This document shows, piece by piece, positions 12,431 to 24,700 of a stretch of DNA of 64,000 nucleotides. The position numbers and the translations under genes were made by a program. The stretch spans positions 1,422,001-1,486,000 of the forward strand of contig NC_088338.1 in the NCBI RefSeq assembly GCF_036884655.1. The letters run 5' to 3'. Numbering within the stretch: position 1 is the first letter of the stretch; each line of letters starts with the position of its first letter. The DNA is from Musa acuminata AAA Group. Its lineage: Eukaryota; Streptophyta; Magnoliopsida; Zingiberales; Musaceae. The notes below the pieces were generated by a model that was not told the origin of the DNA, searched no databases, and worked only from the letters and a program-made list of their open reading frames with translations.

Positions 12431-14585
12431 CTCGAAGTCAATGGGTTGATGGTTGAACAGATAAGTAATTTTCTCGGATCATAGTCTTAATAATTTTTTA
12501 AAAAATATAAAATATATTATCAATAAGGGAAATAAGATATTACATATCAAGAGAATGAGAGAAAAACAAATAAAATATAGTTATTTTCTCTTTCTTGTTG
12601 TAATAAAAAGGCTTAAATCTTTCAAAAAAAAAATAATATCATTGAGATGCAATGATATCTAAGCTTGACTTGTTGGCGATTTGATGATGAATATTTCTTG
12701 TAATCCTTTTTGATAATCTCGAAACAGATTGTCTAATGCGATGCTAATGAAATTGAGGTCAAAACAAATTGTTCTATCCTAGATATCGAGGAGTCATTAG
12801 AGATAATTTTATCGGTGGAGATTTAGGCAACAATGAAATGGATGTCACTCCTGATATATCGCTTGAGATTGGTATTAAAAATACACGACTTATTTCAGTC
12901 TATGAGATGTCTAAAGTATAGATGAATATGGTATGTGAATAAAAGAAGAAAATGAGGATAAAGAATAACAAAAAATTCTTAGATGAAGAATGACTTCAAT
13001 GACAATCCTAGACTTCATCCCAAGAAGAGAAGGAAGCTAAAAATATGAGGAATGGTGTCATGAGTGGCCCTCGCTCAAGAGGATCATTCAGTCGACCACT
13101 AATGAAATATGCTCCAAATTGCTTTGTAAGTTCGCTAAACACTGATATAAAAGGTCGGTGATGAAATTATTATTGAGCTACTCCCCGAAGTATGATTAGA
13201 AATGATTGGCACGACAAAGAATCTAGCGTGGCATAGGGGGTCATTTGTCCCTGAAACGATACTATATGCTCCTTGGGATCGATATATGTTGTTGTTAAAT
13301 ATTTCCAATATAGGTAATTGGGATCCCTAATAGATTGACTCCTCCTCGTGAATCCTTGGATGAAGAGAGAGTGACCATATGAGTTTATTTCACCCTCTTC
13401 TCTAGTAAATTAGAATTCTCTTTCAATTGCTACTATAAAGTAGCGTTGGTGTCATTCATTGAAGCTTTATACTTGAGTATATTTGATCGATCGTTTTCCC
13501 CCATAGGGGATGGTGAGGTGACCATATTAGCATGATATAGCTATAATATAGAGTGTTCAATCACAATTAGATCTACATGTGACGGAACAGGTGAAGTGAT
13601 TGATGACTATATCATTCATGAGAGAATATAGAGTTATTGGGATAGCCCAAGCAAGGCTTCTACCCATACCACAAGTGGTGGATCAATTGCATGTGGAGAG
13701 AAGCTTGAGTTATAATGATATGGATGACGATTTAATTATGTCTAAAAGTGATAATAGAAGAGAATGTCGGTTGGGTTGCTCCAACTCATGATGGTGAAAA
13801 AGATATAGATGCTAATGAACCTTCTTCCGAAGATTATTGTTCTACGTCATGTCAAACTCTCCTTCTAATACAATGTTGAGAGAATAACTCAGATCAAGTT
13901 TTAGCTCAAGATGAAAGTAGATCGATCTACCCCGAGACATCAAGGAGTCATCCGAACTAGTTGTTGATAAAGATCTCAGTATCGATGAAGGAAACTTCAC
14001 TCCCAAGAAATCTTAATTATTACTTGACATAAGTTTTTTATGAAATATTTTTTTTTTAAATAAGTGTATAAAATATACATATAAACTAATTACATGGATA
14101 GTTCTCAAATTATTAGGGTTACTTTAAGTTAATCCTTTTATAAATTTTTGTGTCAAACTAATCGCGAAACCATATGTTCCATAACTTTAAATTATCCAAC
14201 ACCACAATCAACTCGGAACTTTACTTATAAACTCTTAATTATCCACGTAACATTCCCAATTATGGAAGAACAATAATACAAAAAACAATGTATTGCATTA
14301 ATGTTCAATTTATGAATTAAACCCGCGTCTTATATTGTGAAAAATAATTTCTTATCGACACTCCTCTCTTTCCAAAACTTGAGAACATTTATGCTAAGAG
14401 ATTAAAAATAAGTAAGCAGCGATTAGAAGAAAATTTAAGCTTTCCTCCGTCAAACTTTTAACATAAACTGACCCCTAAAAGAATATATTATTCTTTCTTC
14501 GGATCTTGCAAATGAGTTCTTATGAATGTGTTCCTTCTTTAGCCGATGGGATGTAGCAAGAAAACTTGTTTATTTCTGGTTGACA

Positions 14586-14589
<4 letters not shown>
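12431..14589. other. gene-poor stretch, possibly decayed transposon
   Basis: The DNA is AT-rich with many short broken frames. Segments from about 12780 to 13980 are more balanced in composition and read like degraded coding DNA, perhaps of a retroelement, but no reverse transcriptase, integrase or transposase motif was found. Confidence 0.35.

Positions 14590-14628
<39 letters not shown>
14590..14628. repeat. (CT)n microsatellite
   Basis: An uninterrupted CT dinucleotide run of about 19 units is directly visible. Confidence 0.95.
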
Positions 14629-14632
<4 letters not shown>

Positions 14633-15665
14633 AAGAAGAAGAAGGAGACGTCATTAAGGCACCCTATTTTCTTATCTCAACAAAGAAACATAATTTTTAT
14701 GTGCTTAATGACCAATAATTTTTATGCATAGCAAAAAAAAAAAAACAAACAAGAAGAAAATCTAATACGCAAGTTTGAATTTGGGAGTGACGAGAAAAGA
14801 ACGGATTGGATGTTTATGAATGACTTAAGCGTTGACTTACGCAGCCACACGTCTCTCCACAAACAAACAAATAGATCGTTGACCGATTCCACTACTTTCC
14901 ACCTGCATCTCTTTCCCTGAAGGTTTCTAATGTTCTAACACCTGCCTCAATATACATATAATTATATTCTATCTCAATCACTCACTGCTATATAAAATAG
15001 ATTTCTATGTACTGAATCAAGCCATTGCATACAGTGTTTGTTTTCAAGACTATTAGTCAAGAGGAGTAAGAGTTTATATGTATATATATAAAATCATAAA
15101 TTATCAAGAATAGAAAGAATCGAATTATATATATTATATCAATCTAATTTTGATCAATTTGATTCAAAATCATCATTTTTTGAATTTTGATATGATATTA
15201 AACTAAAATGAATTTGGTAACCAAAGTCGTGTTGCGGTTTGAACTTAAAATATTTAGACCGTATCGATATCCATATGATATATATTAATATCGATCTCGG
15301 ATTCATCGTTATTTGACTTTTAATAAATGAATCATATAATGCTCAGTTTAATCCTATATCAATCGATTGTTTAGATTAATAGTTTAGAATCAATGGATCA
15401 ATTTAGGAAGAAAAAGAAAACACATCAACTATTGATAGGACAAAGGATCTAAGATTGTTAGAGGCACGCAATCTACTCTAATATCTTAGGTTATATCATG
15501 TATTTAATGATGGTGATCCATGATTTCATGTGACTCGGGGGAGTTGGAAAGGGAATGAGATGATGATGCCCCATCTGCACCCACCCTACCCTTGTCTTCT
15601 TCCCCAAGAGAAGGAAGGAAGGTTTCCTTGTCTATTTATTTGTTGTGGTGTCAGTGCGAGCTTCC
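14629..15665. other. AT-rich distal upstream region of the NIMIN-like gene
   Basis: No gene was seen. The stretch carries AT-rich DNA and scattered short hydrophobic frames only. Confidence 0.4.
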
Positions 15666-15680
15666 TCTGATGCTGCTTCC

Positions 15681-15762
15681 TACGTCATTGCGCTGACGAC
15701 CATATGAAGTCGAGCGCAGGATAGTTGACGCAGTCACCCGAATTGACGTTCGAGATTTGACC
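15681..15762 (+). promoter_or_regulatory. cluster of TGACG (TGA-bZIP) and W-box-like motifs
   Basis: Upstream of the NIMIN-like gene lie TACGTCA (15681-15687) and CTGACG (15692-15697), two TGACG cores in opposite orientation. Further on are TTGACG (15724-15729), ATTGACGTT (15742-15750) and TTGACC (15757-15762), a W-box core. TGA-type bZIP factors bind TGACG and WRKY factors bind TTGACC/T. Such sites are known in salicylate-responsive promoters, including those of NIMIN genes. Confidence 0.6.
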
Positions 15763-15791
15763 AAATCGCATCACTCCTCCGCTCTCCAGCG

Positions 15792-15800
15792 CTATAAAGA
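15792..15800 (+). promoter_or_regulatory. TATA box of the NIMIN-like gene
   Basis: CTATAAAGA lies 74 bases before the start codon at 15866, a fitting distance for a short 5' UTR. Confidence 0.7.
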
Positions 15801-15865
15801 CGACTCACACCCTCTCTCTTGGCGTCTCGACTTACGGACGGGGCTGACTGTTTCTACGTAGGAGG

Positions 15866-16246
15866 ATGGAAGGAGGGAGGAGACGAGGAGAGAGATCAGC
15901 TCCGGCGGAGTCACCGGATGGGGGTCGGGAAGGAGATGACAACCGAGAGGAGGACGGGATGGAGAAGTTCTACGCTTTGATCGCGAACATCAGAGCGATC
16001 AGAGACTCCCTGAGGAGAAGCCAACGTAAGAGGCTGAGAAAGGAAGCGGCGAAGCCTGTTTGGAAGCCGAGGTTCGAGATGGAAGACTTCATGCATGAGG
16101 AGGAGGAGGAGGACGAAGAGGAAGGCAGTGGTGGCTCGGCGATCGACGCGTCGAGACCTCCGAAGCAAAGGAGAAAGAAGGAGGAGAGGGAGGAGGAGGG
16201 AGAAGAAGGGAAGAGTCGTGGCTTAGATCTGTGTCTTTCTCTCTGA
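15866..16246 (+). CDS. NIMIN/NRR-type NPR1-interacting EAR repressor
   Basis: This is a 126-residue intronless protein of the NIM1-interacting (NIMIN) / NRR family, small nuclear proteins that bind the salicylate co-receptor NPR1 and dampen defence gene activation. Residues 32-49 (MEKFYALIANIRAIRDSL) form the conserved helix of the family. KPVWKPRFEMEDF (63-75) corresponds to the second conserved block. An acidic run follows (78-86), then a basic segment (PPKQRRKK, 98-105) that may serve nuclear import. The last residues, LDLCLSL (120-126), are an LxLxL EAR motif expected to recruit TOPLESS co-repressors. The promoter has TGACG and W-box motifs, consistent with salicylate induction. The match rests on motifs; the exact NIMIN subclass is not resolved. 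Confidence 0.8.
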   Translation: MEGGRRRGERSAPAESPDGGREGDDNREEDGMEKFYALIANIRAIRDSLRRSQRKRLRKEAAKPVWKPRFEMEDFMHEEEEEDEEEGSGGSAIDASRPPKQRRKKEEREEEGEEGKSRGLDLCLSL

Positions 16247-16435
16247 TACCGACAACTCAGCCTCCATTTCTCTTCAAGAGAATATAATTCTCAACCCCAT
16301 TAACGTATGAGATATGCCTGTTTGATGTGTAGTTTTTGTTCTATGGTGTCTAATCTGTTGGCATACGACAGATCGCGTCGCTATTGTTAATGGATTCCCA
16401 ATTGTAAGTTTTTGTTCTTTTGTTGCCAAAGATAA
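16247..16435 (+). other. 3' flank of the NIMIN-like gene
   Basis: This is the likely 3' UTR. No clear polyadenylation signal could be assigned. Confidence 0.35.

Positions 16436-16510
<75 letters not shown>
16436..16510. repeat. (TA)n microsatellite
   Basis: A near-perfect TA run of about 35 units is directly visible. Confidence 0.95.
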
Positions 16511-16515
<5 letters not shown>

Positions 16516-16588
16516 AACACTAAAAGCAGAAAAAGAAGATTTAGAGCAGAACACAAAAATATCAACTGAGAAGGGCTAATCCCCTCTC

Positions 16589-16589
<1 letters not shown>

Positions 16590-16619
<30 letters not shown>
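16590..16619. repeat. (AAT)n microsatellite
   Basis: About ten ATA/AAT triplets occur in a row. Confidence 0.95.
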
Positions 16620-17714
16620 TGTGAACCAAGTTTCAGAATTTTAAAGGGATAAGAACGGATTTTGATAGAATTTGAACTAATATCTTCGATCGATTCCACA
16701 TGAATAATCTTAAATTTATCCTATGCGATGATGAATCTAAAGACACTTGTTAAAAGAAATCCATACCACTAACATCATTTTTCCTTAATAGATTCATTAT
16801 AAAAAAACTCGAATTTTAAGAAATTCTCGTGGAACATTTTTATTTTCAAAAATTAAAAGGGAATGCATGCCATGTCATTAAAAGGGAATATATGCCATGT
16901 CATTAAAAGGGAAGAATGCATGCGCTCGCGCTGCAGACCATGAAGCTAGTGAAGCCCCTATCAAGCCCTACATAATAAATACCACGTGTTAAATCTATAA
17001 AAATAAAAAATATTAAAATTATTTTTTATTTAAGATAAATGAGATTATCCATTTTATTTTTAAAATTATAATTTTTTTAATATAAATTTTTTAAATACAA
17101 AAATATAATAATGATCATAAGTAATTAGTTCGACTCCAAACAAAAAAATATATATATATATGGCTTTGGACTTAGTGCCAAAAAATAAAACTCCAAAGTT
17201 GGGGTTTCAACAAAAAATAATAGCACGGAGGCTAAATTTCTCATAAGGCACATTACCTAATACACACGTTGTTGATTGCAGAAAACTTGCAGTATTTGAA
17301 GCGGTGTGGAAAGTAAACCATCGCTGTGGAGTTTCCTTCCCTAACATGGCCCAATCTTCCAGAAGCTATTTCTTCTGCCAACCAAGCTATCACGACACCA
17401 ACCTACCAGTCTCATCGCTAGCATAAAGACTAATTATGCTTAACATTTATGTAGAAAACCAATTGCTGCACTCAAGGATGTATCACAAAAATGTATGTGG
17501 ACGAGATAATTTAATGATAGCAATTACTATGAAATCAAAGGAACTGTATCACAGCTTTCAAATGAGAATAGCTTCGAAGAGCTACTTAAAATTCCAAAGA
17601 ACAACAAACTAAATTGCCAGAAATATCAATCAGAATAACGAAAACTAACAAGCATTATGTCTGTCTCCAAGCAAAAATAAGCATAGTGCAAGTTTCGGAT
17701 TAGCTCCTCCATGT
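16620..17714. other. intergenic AT-rich DNA and RACK1 3' UTR
   Basis: No gene was seen. The segment nearest RACK1 (about 17450-17714) is presumably its 3' UTR on the minus strand. A short near-repeat of ATGCCATGTCATTAAAAGGG occurs at about 16868-16910. Confidence 0.4.
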
Positions 17715-20700
17715 CTAGTATCGTATCTCCCAGACTCTGATGGTTCCGTCGGTGTAACCAGTGAAAAGCGTGCTACCATCAGCACTCCATGTTAAGCTTG
17801 TGCAGTACAGCATCTGCAGCAACAGTAAAGGATGACATATCAAATTGGACAATAATTTAAAGCAATAATATGAAGCCTCTTGGTGATAGTAGACAGAAGA
17901 AAACCATTTCTAATCGAAAAGCTTAATCTAACCGCATGACTTGTAGGAACAAAGGTAATTGATAACATCTAATTTGACTTACCAAATTAAACTCTGAACA
18001 CAAAAAAATACATGCAAGATAGTAAGCATATAATTAAAAGCTAAAAAGGGAAATTACCAGACAAGACCTGAAAACAGCAATTGCAAGTCAAACATAACCA
18101 AATAGACATTTCTTAATCAAATTTAGTGTGTACTATACTGTAAGATTACAAACAACATTACAGGCATTAAAGGAAATGACTTCAGTGCACAATTGAAAAC
18201 AAGTTCAGCTAACATATAGCACAAAATGACTATGGTTAACTTGAACTCAATTAATCCACTTGGAAAGTTTGTATCAGCATCCACTAAAAAATTGTATGAA
18301 GCCTAACTATTGCAAAACCCACAGTGCCTGTTCAGTCGTTCCAGCTTTCGACACTAAGAATACTGTGTTAAAGTGGTTCTCAGTGTAAACAAAAACCAAA
18401 CAAGTTACAAAGTGCTGAGGGATGGCTATCACTCCACTGCGACTTTTCAAGATTGAAGATTCAACTATGTTACTCCATGGCAAATGTCAAGATTTCATGT
18501 TATTATTAGCATCTTCACTTTCCCTAACAAGCTAATTTTATGAGACCTGACATGGTGGCAGATTGCACCTTATCATCGTAAAAAATCAGCAGATATGTAG
18601 TTATAGCACAAACTTTTCAGGAAAATATTAATGATATTGTGTTGTGGCCATGCATCCATGTCTAAGGTTTAGCACAAAAAACTCAAAGTCTACATACCGT
18701 ACACCATTGAGATACCATCTAAAGTAGTTATCGTGGTGGTTTAATACATGATTGGATGCCATAATTTACACAATAAGTGCAAGCAAAAGTTGCTTCTTTC
18801 TCTAGAAGACCCTGTTGACACCATTCATAAAAAAATTATACCCATATGTCAACTATCAAAACCTGCTGATATTGATTAGTTATCGTGGTGGTTTAATACA
18901 TGATTGTATGCCATAATTTACACAATAAGTGCAAGCAATAGTTGCTTCTTTCTCTAGAAGACCCTGTTGACACCATTCATAAAAAAATTATACCCATATG
19001 TCAACTATCAAAACCTGCTGATATTGATCAAGACAAAAACTGTCAGTTGAACGAACCTGACAAAACCAAATCAAGTCAAACAAAACACCCTAAAATAGAG
19101 ACAACTAGCATTAAAAAACTCAACATTACTTATTTCATTTGTAAAACAACTAGCAGATTATGGGAAACCTTATTGCAATATGGCAAAAGCCATTGGTTTG
19201 AAGCTAGAAGCTGGTTGATTATTGACTCACTGTAAAGAAAAGACAAGGATATCAGATACAACAAAGTGTATGTCACCAGCAGCAATTTCAGCACGTATAG
19301 ATTGAGAAGGACACAAGAACTTTCAAGCAACAGTCCAGAACTGTGGCTGATTTACTCTGGTAGATTACTGAAGCAATTTGTGCTGACATCTCTCTGGATT
19401 GATTTATAGAGAATATTCTTCATGACAGCTAATACCTTTCATTTGAGGTTGCTTTTAATAGAATCCTACTTAATCTTGATCTGGGATAAAAGTTTCACTT
19501 AAAAACCCCAAATATATGCCCTGAAGAAGACGAATCTACAGTTCATCTCCACAATCAAGCACATCATCCATACTTTGTGAATGACTTCAAGAATGATAAC
19601 AAAAAACTGAGTTATGGTACTCCACCTGACTATTTAGCTTATGTTTTGCCAGAGAAAATGTCTAAGACAGGGAAAAAAGGAAGCTATGCTGATATACCTT
19701 ACACCAAGTTTGACTAATTAAGATATGTTTTACCAGCTAGTGAATAGAAAAGAAAAAACATTTGAGAGTAAAGCAGATCATTTTTTCCGGCAAATAAGAA
19801 ATGATTTTCTGTGATTCAACATGACAATATCAACTCAATCATAAATTAGCACATCATAGGCGCAAGTGACCACAAAGTAAACTTAAAACTGAAATTTTTA
19901 TCATGAAGAAGCTTCAGAAACACTAGCAGTGAAAAATATCAACCTATGCAACAAAAAGAACTAGAAGTGACTTAGTTTCCAGTTCACTGTAGGCAATAGC
20001 AGCAAAAGGAATCTTGAATGTTCCTAAAAATTGAAAATCTCATAGTATGCTCAAGAATGCCACAGTCTCATCTAACCTAAAAGCAATACAAAAATAAGCA
20101 TTAAATAAATAGCATATCATAATGAGCATTTCGGGTTTGCTACAAACTAAACAGATATCCGGTCACTATATGAAGATAAAAAACGCCAAACAACAGGAAA
20201 TTCAGAGAATCCCATGCTACCTGATTCTTGGTGGTGGTGGTCTCAGGTTTGAGATCCTGCACAATGGTCTTGCTCTCAAGGTCCCAGATCTTGACGCTCT
20301 CCTGGGTGGCAGCGCACAGCCAATACCGGTTGGGGCTGAAGCAAAGAGAGTGGATGATGGCACCAGCATCAAGCGAGTAGAGGCGCTTGCCCTCTGCGAG
20401 GTCCCACAGCAGCGTGACCCCATCCTTGCCGCCACTGGCACAGAGGGAACCGTCGGGGCTGACAGCAACAGTGTTGACGTATCCGGAGTGACCGGCGAGG
20501 GTGCTCCGGAGCTTGCAGTTGGTCAGATTCCACACCTTGATAGTGCGGTCCCAGGAGCCGGAGACGATGGTGGGCTGGTAAGCGTTGGGGCTAAAGCGGA
20601 CGCAGCTGACCCAGTTGGTGTGGGCGTCGGCGTCCTGGATGGTGTACTTGCACTCGCCGAGTGTGTTCCAGAGCTTGATGGTACGGTCACGGGAGGCAGA

Positions 20701-21096
20701 GACGATCTGGCGGTTGTCGACGGAGAAGGAAACAGAGAGGACGTCCTTGGTGTGGCCAGAGAAGCGGCGTGTGGTGGCGCCTGTGGAGAGGTCCCAGAGG
20801 CGGAGATCGCCATCCCAGGAGCCGGACAGGGCGAACTGGCCATCCGAGGAGAGGACCACGTCCTCGACGAAGTGAGAGTGACCGGTAAGACGGCGGCGGG
20901 GGACACCGTAGGCAGAGCCGGCGCCAGAACCGTCGGCTAAAGCGGCGGGGGCATCCTTGGTGAGGTGCCAGACGAGGACGGACTTGTCCCGGGAGGAGGA
21001 GACGATCATGTCGGAGTTGTCGACGGGGGCGGCGATGGCCGTTACCATATCGCTGTGGCCTCGCATCGTACCGCGGAGGACCAGGGTGTCGGCCAT
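17715..21096 (-). CDS. RACK1: RACK1, receptor for activated C kinase 1 (WD40 ribosomal scaffold)
   Basis: This is a seven-bladed WD40 protein that sits on the 40S ribosomal subunit head and scaffolds kinase and G-protein signalling. There are two coding exons, 21096-20221 and 17813-17715, joined in phase 0 across a 2.4-kb intron (CAG|GTAGC ... GCAG|ATG). The product is 324 residues. Repeats are plain: [89 protein letters not shown], and a last blade with [15 protein letters not shown]. The loop between blades 6 and 7 is short ([10 protein letters not shown]), about a dozen residues less than I expect for plant RACK1. The end reads RVWEIRY rather than the usual RVWGIGRY. Exon 1 is strongly GC-rich, as in many monocot genes. 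The gene is divergent from ASF1. Confidence 0.95.
17814..20220 (-). other. 2.4-kb RACK1 intron
   Basis: This is an AT-rich intron with canonical GT and AG ends on the minus strand. It contains one 152-bp tandem duplication. Open frames in it are fortuitous. Confidence 0.85.
18725..19028. repeat. 152-bp tandem duplication, two nearly identical copies
   Basis: The block beginning TAGTTATCGTGGTGGTTTAA at 18725 is repeated from 18877 to 19028. I see only about two substitutions (GATTGG/GATTGT and CAAAAG/CAATAG), so the duplication is recent. It lies within the RACK1 intron. Confidence 0.95.
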
Positions 21097-21480
21097 CTCA
21101 GCAACGGTGAGTCTCGCCGGAGAGTACGATGAGGAGGAGGAGGAGGAGGATGGCGGCTAGGGTTCGAAGGGAATGACTGAGGCGAGACGCGATGGCTTTT
21201 ATATATGATGGGAATTGGGCTTGTTTGGTTCGAGACGAGCCTTCAGCGGAGTTTGTAGGCCGATAATGGACGCTTTGGTTCAGCCCATCAGTATTTAAGA
21301 ATATGGAGTTAACTGAACCGGGCGCATTGGTGAACCGGTAAATTAAATGGAGTTAACCTACCGGACCAAATAATGCGAACCCGGTTATTCCCGGTTCGGT
21401 CCGATCATTCAAGAAATAATTGCCACTCTTCTAAGCCGGAACTAACAACAATTAGAAATTAGCAAAAATAGTTTTGTAAC

Positions 21481-21517
<37 letters not shown>

Positions 21518-21773
21518 CTATATCTATATATATACTATATGCATTATTTCCGCCTCTGGGCTGGCGTAGAACCCTGAATCCATTTTGGTCCCACGGGCGA
21601 AGAAACAATAGCCTGCTCGATTTCTTTCCTTCAAATCTTTCCTGCGAGCTTGCAATCCCTCTTCTTGTATTCAGCGGGTTTGAGGAAGTTCTTTTATTTC
21701 TAGGGTTTTGGTCCGATCAGTCGGTGGTGACCGCGGTGGCGGCTGTGGCGAGATCCTCTGGATTTTTGTGATC
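21097..21773. promoter_or_regulatory. bidirectional RACK1-ASF1 promoter with telo-boxes and TGGGCY motifs
   Basis: These 677 bases separate two divergent start codons. On the RACK1 side a TATA box (TATATAAAAG on the minus strand, about 21196-21206) and the telo-box-like AACCCTA (minus, 21158-21164) are visible. Site II motifs TGGGCY occur at 21216-21221 (+), 21282-21287 (-) and 21557-21562 (+). On the ASF1 side a telo-box, TAGGGTTTT, lies at 21701-21709. These motif pairs are known to mark ribosomal protein and proliferation-linked plant promoters. An imperfect TA repeat (about 21480-21537) sits in the middle. Confidence 0.65.
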
Positions 21774-24700
21774 ATGAGTGCGGTAAATATAACGAACGTC
21801 ACCGTCCTGGATAATCCGACGGCGTTCCTTAGCCCGTTCCAGTTCGAGATATCTTACGAGTGCTTGGTTCCTCTGGAAGATGGTATGGTTCTCGACCGAA
21901 AAAAGAAAAACCTTAGACTTGAACAGGGGAATGAAAGATCCTACCTTGACTGTGACTTCATTACAAGTTTTGGCTTCGATGCTTCTTTTGGTATCATACT
22001 GTTGTTTGTCATGGATTGACGAATGAACTCTTTGATGTCCTTTGGTTTTTCATGTTTCTTTTTTGTTTTCTCTGGGCTCAAAGTGAAGGATGATTAGGGT
22101 TTATAGAAAGAGCTTCACTTGAAACCGTATAATGGGTGTTGTAGTTGAACTTTGAGCTTTAGCTGATGCTGAATGTGGAAATGGAGTGAGAAGAAAGAGG
22201 GAGGAGAATCTAGGTATTTTATTTCGCTGTATGTATTTTGCAGAGTTCCCAACTTTGTTGTTTTTCTTAGATTTACATTGATTTCGGGATGTGACACAAG
22301 AGGGCAAGGTAGGAAGGAGGTGTTGGTATATCAATGATAAAGGAACGTGTAAATTATTTTCTTGTTAATGCAATTAAGGAATCATGAAGATATTATGCTT
22401 CACAGAGGTCAATTGTTATCATGCATTCCAAGCATGATTTTGACATATTACGTAACTATTCCTATCGCCAAGCAGTCATTTCCTTATTTTACATTTTTCT
22501 TTAAAAAAATCCTCCTAATGTATGGAGCCATGAGATGTTTTTCTCAGATTATTGTATTGGTTTAAAAATATCTTTTAGTGCATGGTTATGTGGTGGCTCT
22601 TATAGGTTAGAGCAAAATACCTACTCTGGATACTAGTAGGTTTTATACGCATGGTAAAATTTCATCTTCATTATGGTGGTGTTCAGATTTCCCCCTATTC
22701 CTAAATTAATCTTGTAAGATAGAATTGATAGGTACTTTGTACAAAACTTACAGGAAACTGAAAAACACACCTAAGAAGGCTCCTGCTGTTTGATGTGTGT
22801 GATTAGATGTTGTGAATAAGTTTAAGCTATAACCAACAAACCAACATAGGCTATGATAAGAAACTTTATCCCATCTTTGTGTGCCATTAATGCATCCTAC
22901 TAGAGTTCCTTTTTTATGTCTGAATCAGTGGACTTCAAGCTTTCAAAACAAAAGAATGATGGTTTGATGCATCAAACTCTGCCAATGCATCATTTAGCAG
23001 GGAGGGTCAATATGCAACGTCATTAATGCAATTATGCAAGTAGGGATGTTATTTTCATGACTTAAGCTCTGGTCACTTAAGTCGTAAATGAGTAACATCA
23101 CCATAATGCCAAAGCTTGCCCTCTCAAATACATTTGAAGCTTTTGACATAATGCAATCAACAAAACCATTGTTTTAATATATATCACCGGGAGTTGAAAG
23201 AGTGAAGGTTTGTTAGTCTCATTATGCTTTTCTAACAGTTTGCACTTTGTCTACCGTGATTATAAGGTCCTGTTGTACTTTCTGTACCACATGAACCCTT
23301 TGCATATTCATACTAACAAACGAGCTTATTGAACATAAGATTGAAGCAGAACACATGACATTAGAGAAAGATTTTGGTGAGATCATGTTGTCGTTGAATG
23401 GTAAATAAGAAACTCAACAATAATTATATTTTACACATTAAAATATCAAATTGATTCAGTTTGACTTTTGTTATACAGTTTAAAGTACATTAGTCATATG
23501 GTTCAATCGTTCTGATACTATATTGATAGTTTATAATTAACATCAATAGTTATGAGTAAGAGTAACCATCTAGTTGTTATCAATTTCTATAGCTTGCAAG
23601 GTGCTAGATAAAAGTTTCTTACTATTTTGGAGTTCAAAATTATTGTAGGTCAGAAAATTGCCTTCTGGTGGTGGTTGTGGACAATCTGACATATATTATC
23701 TGAATTAAACACTGCTAATTATTGTTATTTTTCTCACTATTCGGTGATGGAATTCAGATTAGTTTCTTATTTTTCTCACATGTTGTCAATGACTAGTTAT
23801 TTACTTGTCTATCATGTTCAGAATCAATAGTTTTGTCAATCTCTGCCTCGATTACCTGATTATATCAATTGTGCCATGTTCTACACCTAGTTGCTCAAGT
23901 AGTCTGAGTGGTATTTATCCATTGATCCCAAGATTCTGAGTGACTTTTGTTTCACAACTAATAGTGACTGACAGAATTGGCTTGGCTCCCCTTCTAAGAA
24001 AAGTTGAATGTGGCATTGATCATGGTCATTAACGCCTTGGTGACTATTGCAATAAAAAAAATGGCCATGGTGACCTTTTCAATAGGAAATTGGTGCCACA
24101 TGGATACAGGCACAAGCCCCAGCTAGTGGAAAGTCTGTGATCAATTCAGTTTTGATGGTCAGTGCAGCAGTTCAGGTTGCATAACATAGAATGAAAGCGG
24201 TCTTGGGAACCCTTCAATGTGGTGATTCTTAATAAAATGGGTAGCTAAGATGTGAACATTTGTGTTAGTGACTTTTCCAAAAGCTAAAGTTTTGGTAATT
24301 TCTAGCATTCTTGATCAAGCATGTCGTTATTTTAATATCAATCTTCGTATCTTGAGTGGGTGTTGTATACGCACTTTACTTCTGATATCCTGATTTTTTT
24401 TTTCCTTAGCATCAGCATTAATAATTAGTTTCTTGCTCAACTCTTCAGATTTGGAGTGGAAACTCATATACGTTGGATCAGCAGAAGATGAAACTTATGA
24501 CCAGCTGCTTGAGAGTGTGCTTGTTGGTCCTGTCAATGTTGGCAATTATCGCTTTGTTTTCCAGGCAATTTCTGAGACTGAACTAAAAGTAGAGTGGTTC
24601 ATGCACATGATTTAAGAAAGTGACTTACTCCTTGTATTCCAACTTTCAGGCAGATCCACCAGATCCAACCAAGATTCGTGAAGAAGACATCATAGGCGTC

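Noticed and set aside
12780..13980. Possible retrotransposon gag/pol remnant
   Set aside because: Composition hints at decayed coding DNA, but no protease, reverse transcriptase, RNase H or integrase motif could be found.
18942..19235. 97-residue open frame in the RACK1 intron
   Set aside because: It starts within a recent 152-bp tandem duplication and has no family features.
20122..20940. A 272-residue open frame on the + strand opposite RACK1
   Set aside because: It is the antisense shadow of the GC-rich RACK1 exon; the minus-strand frame has seven clear WD40 blades.
21545..21560. Possible E2F site TTTCCGCC in the ASF1 promoter
   Set aside because: It lacks one C of the TTTSSCGS consensus, so it was not listed as a site.
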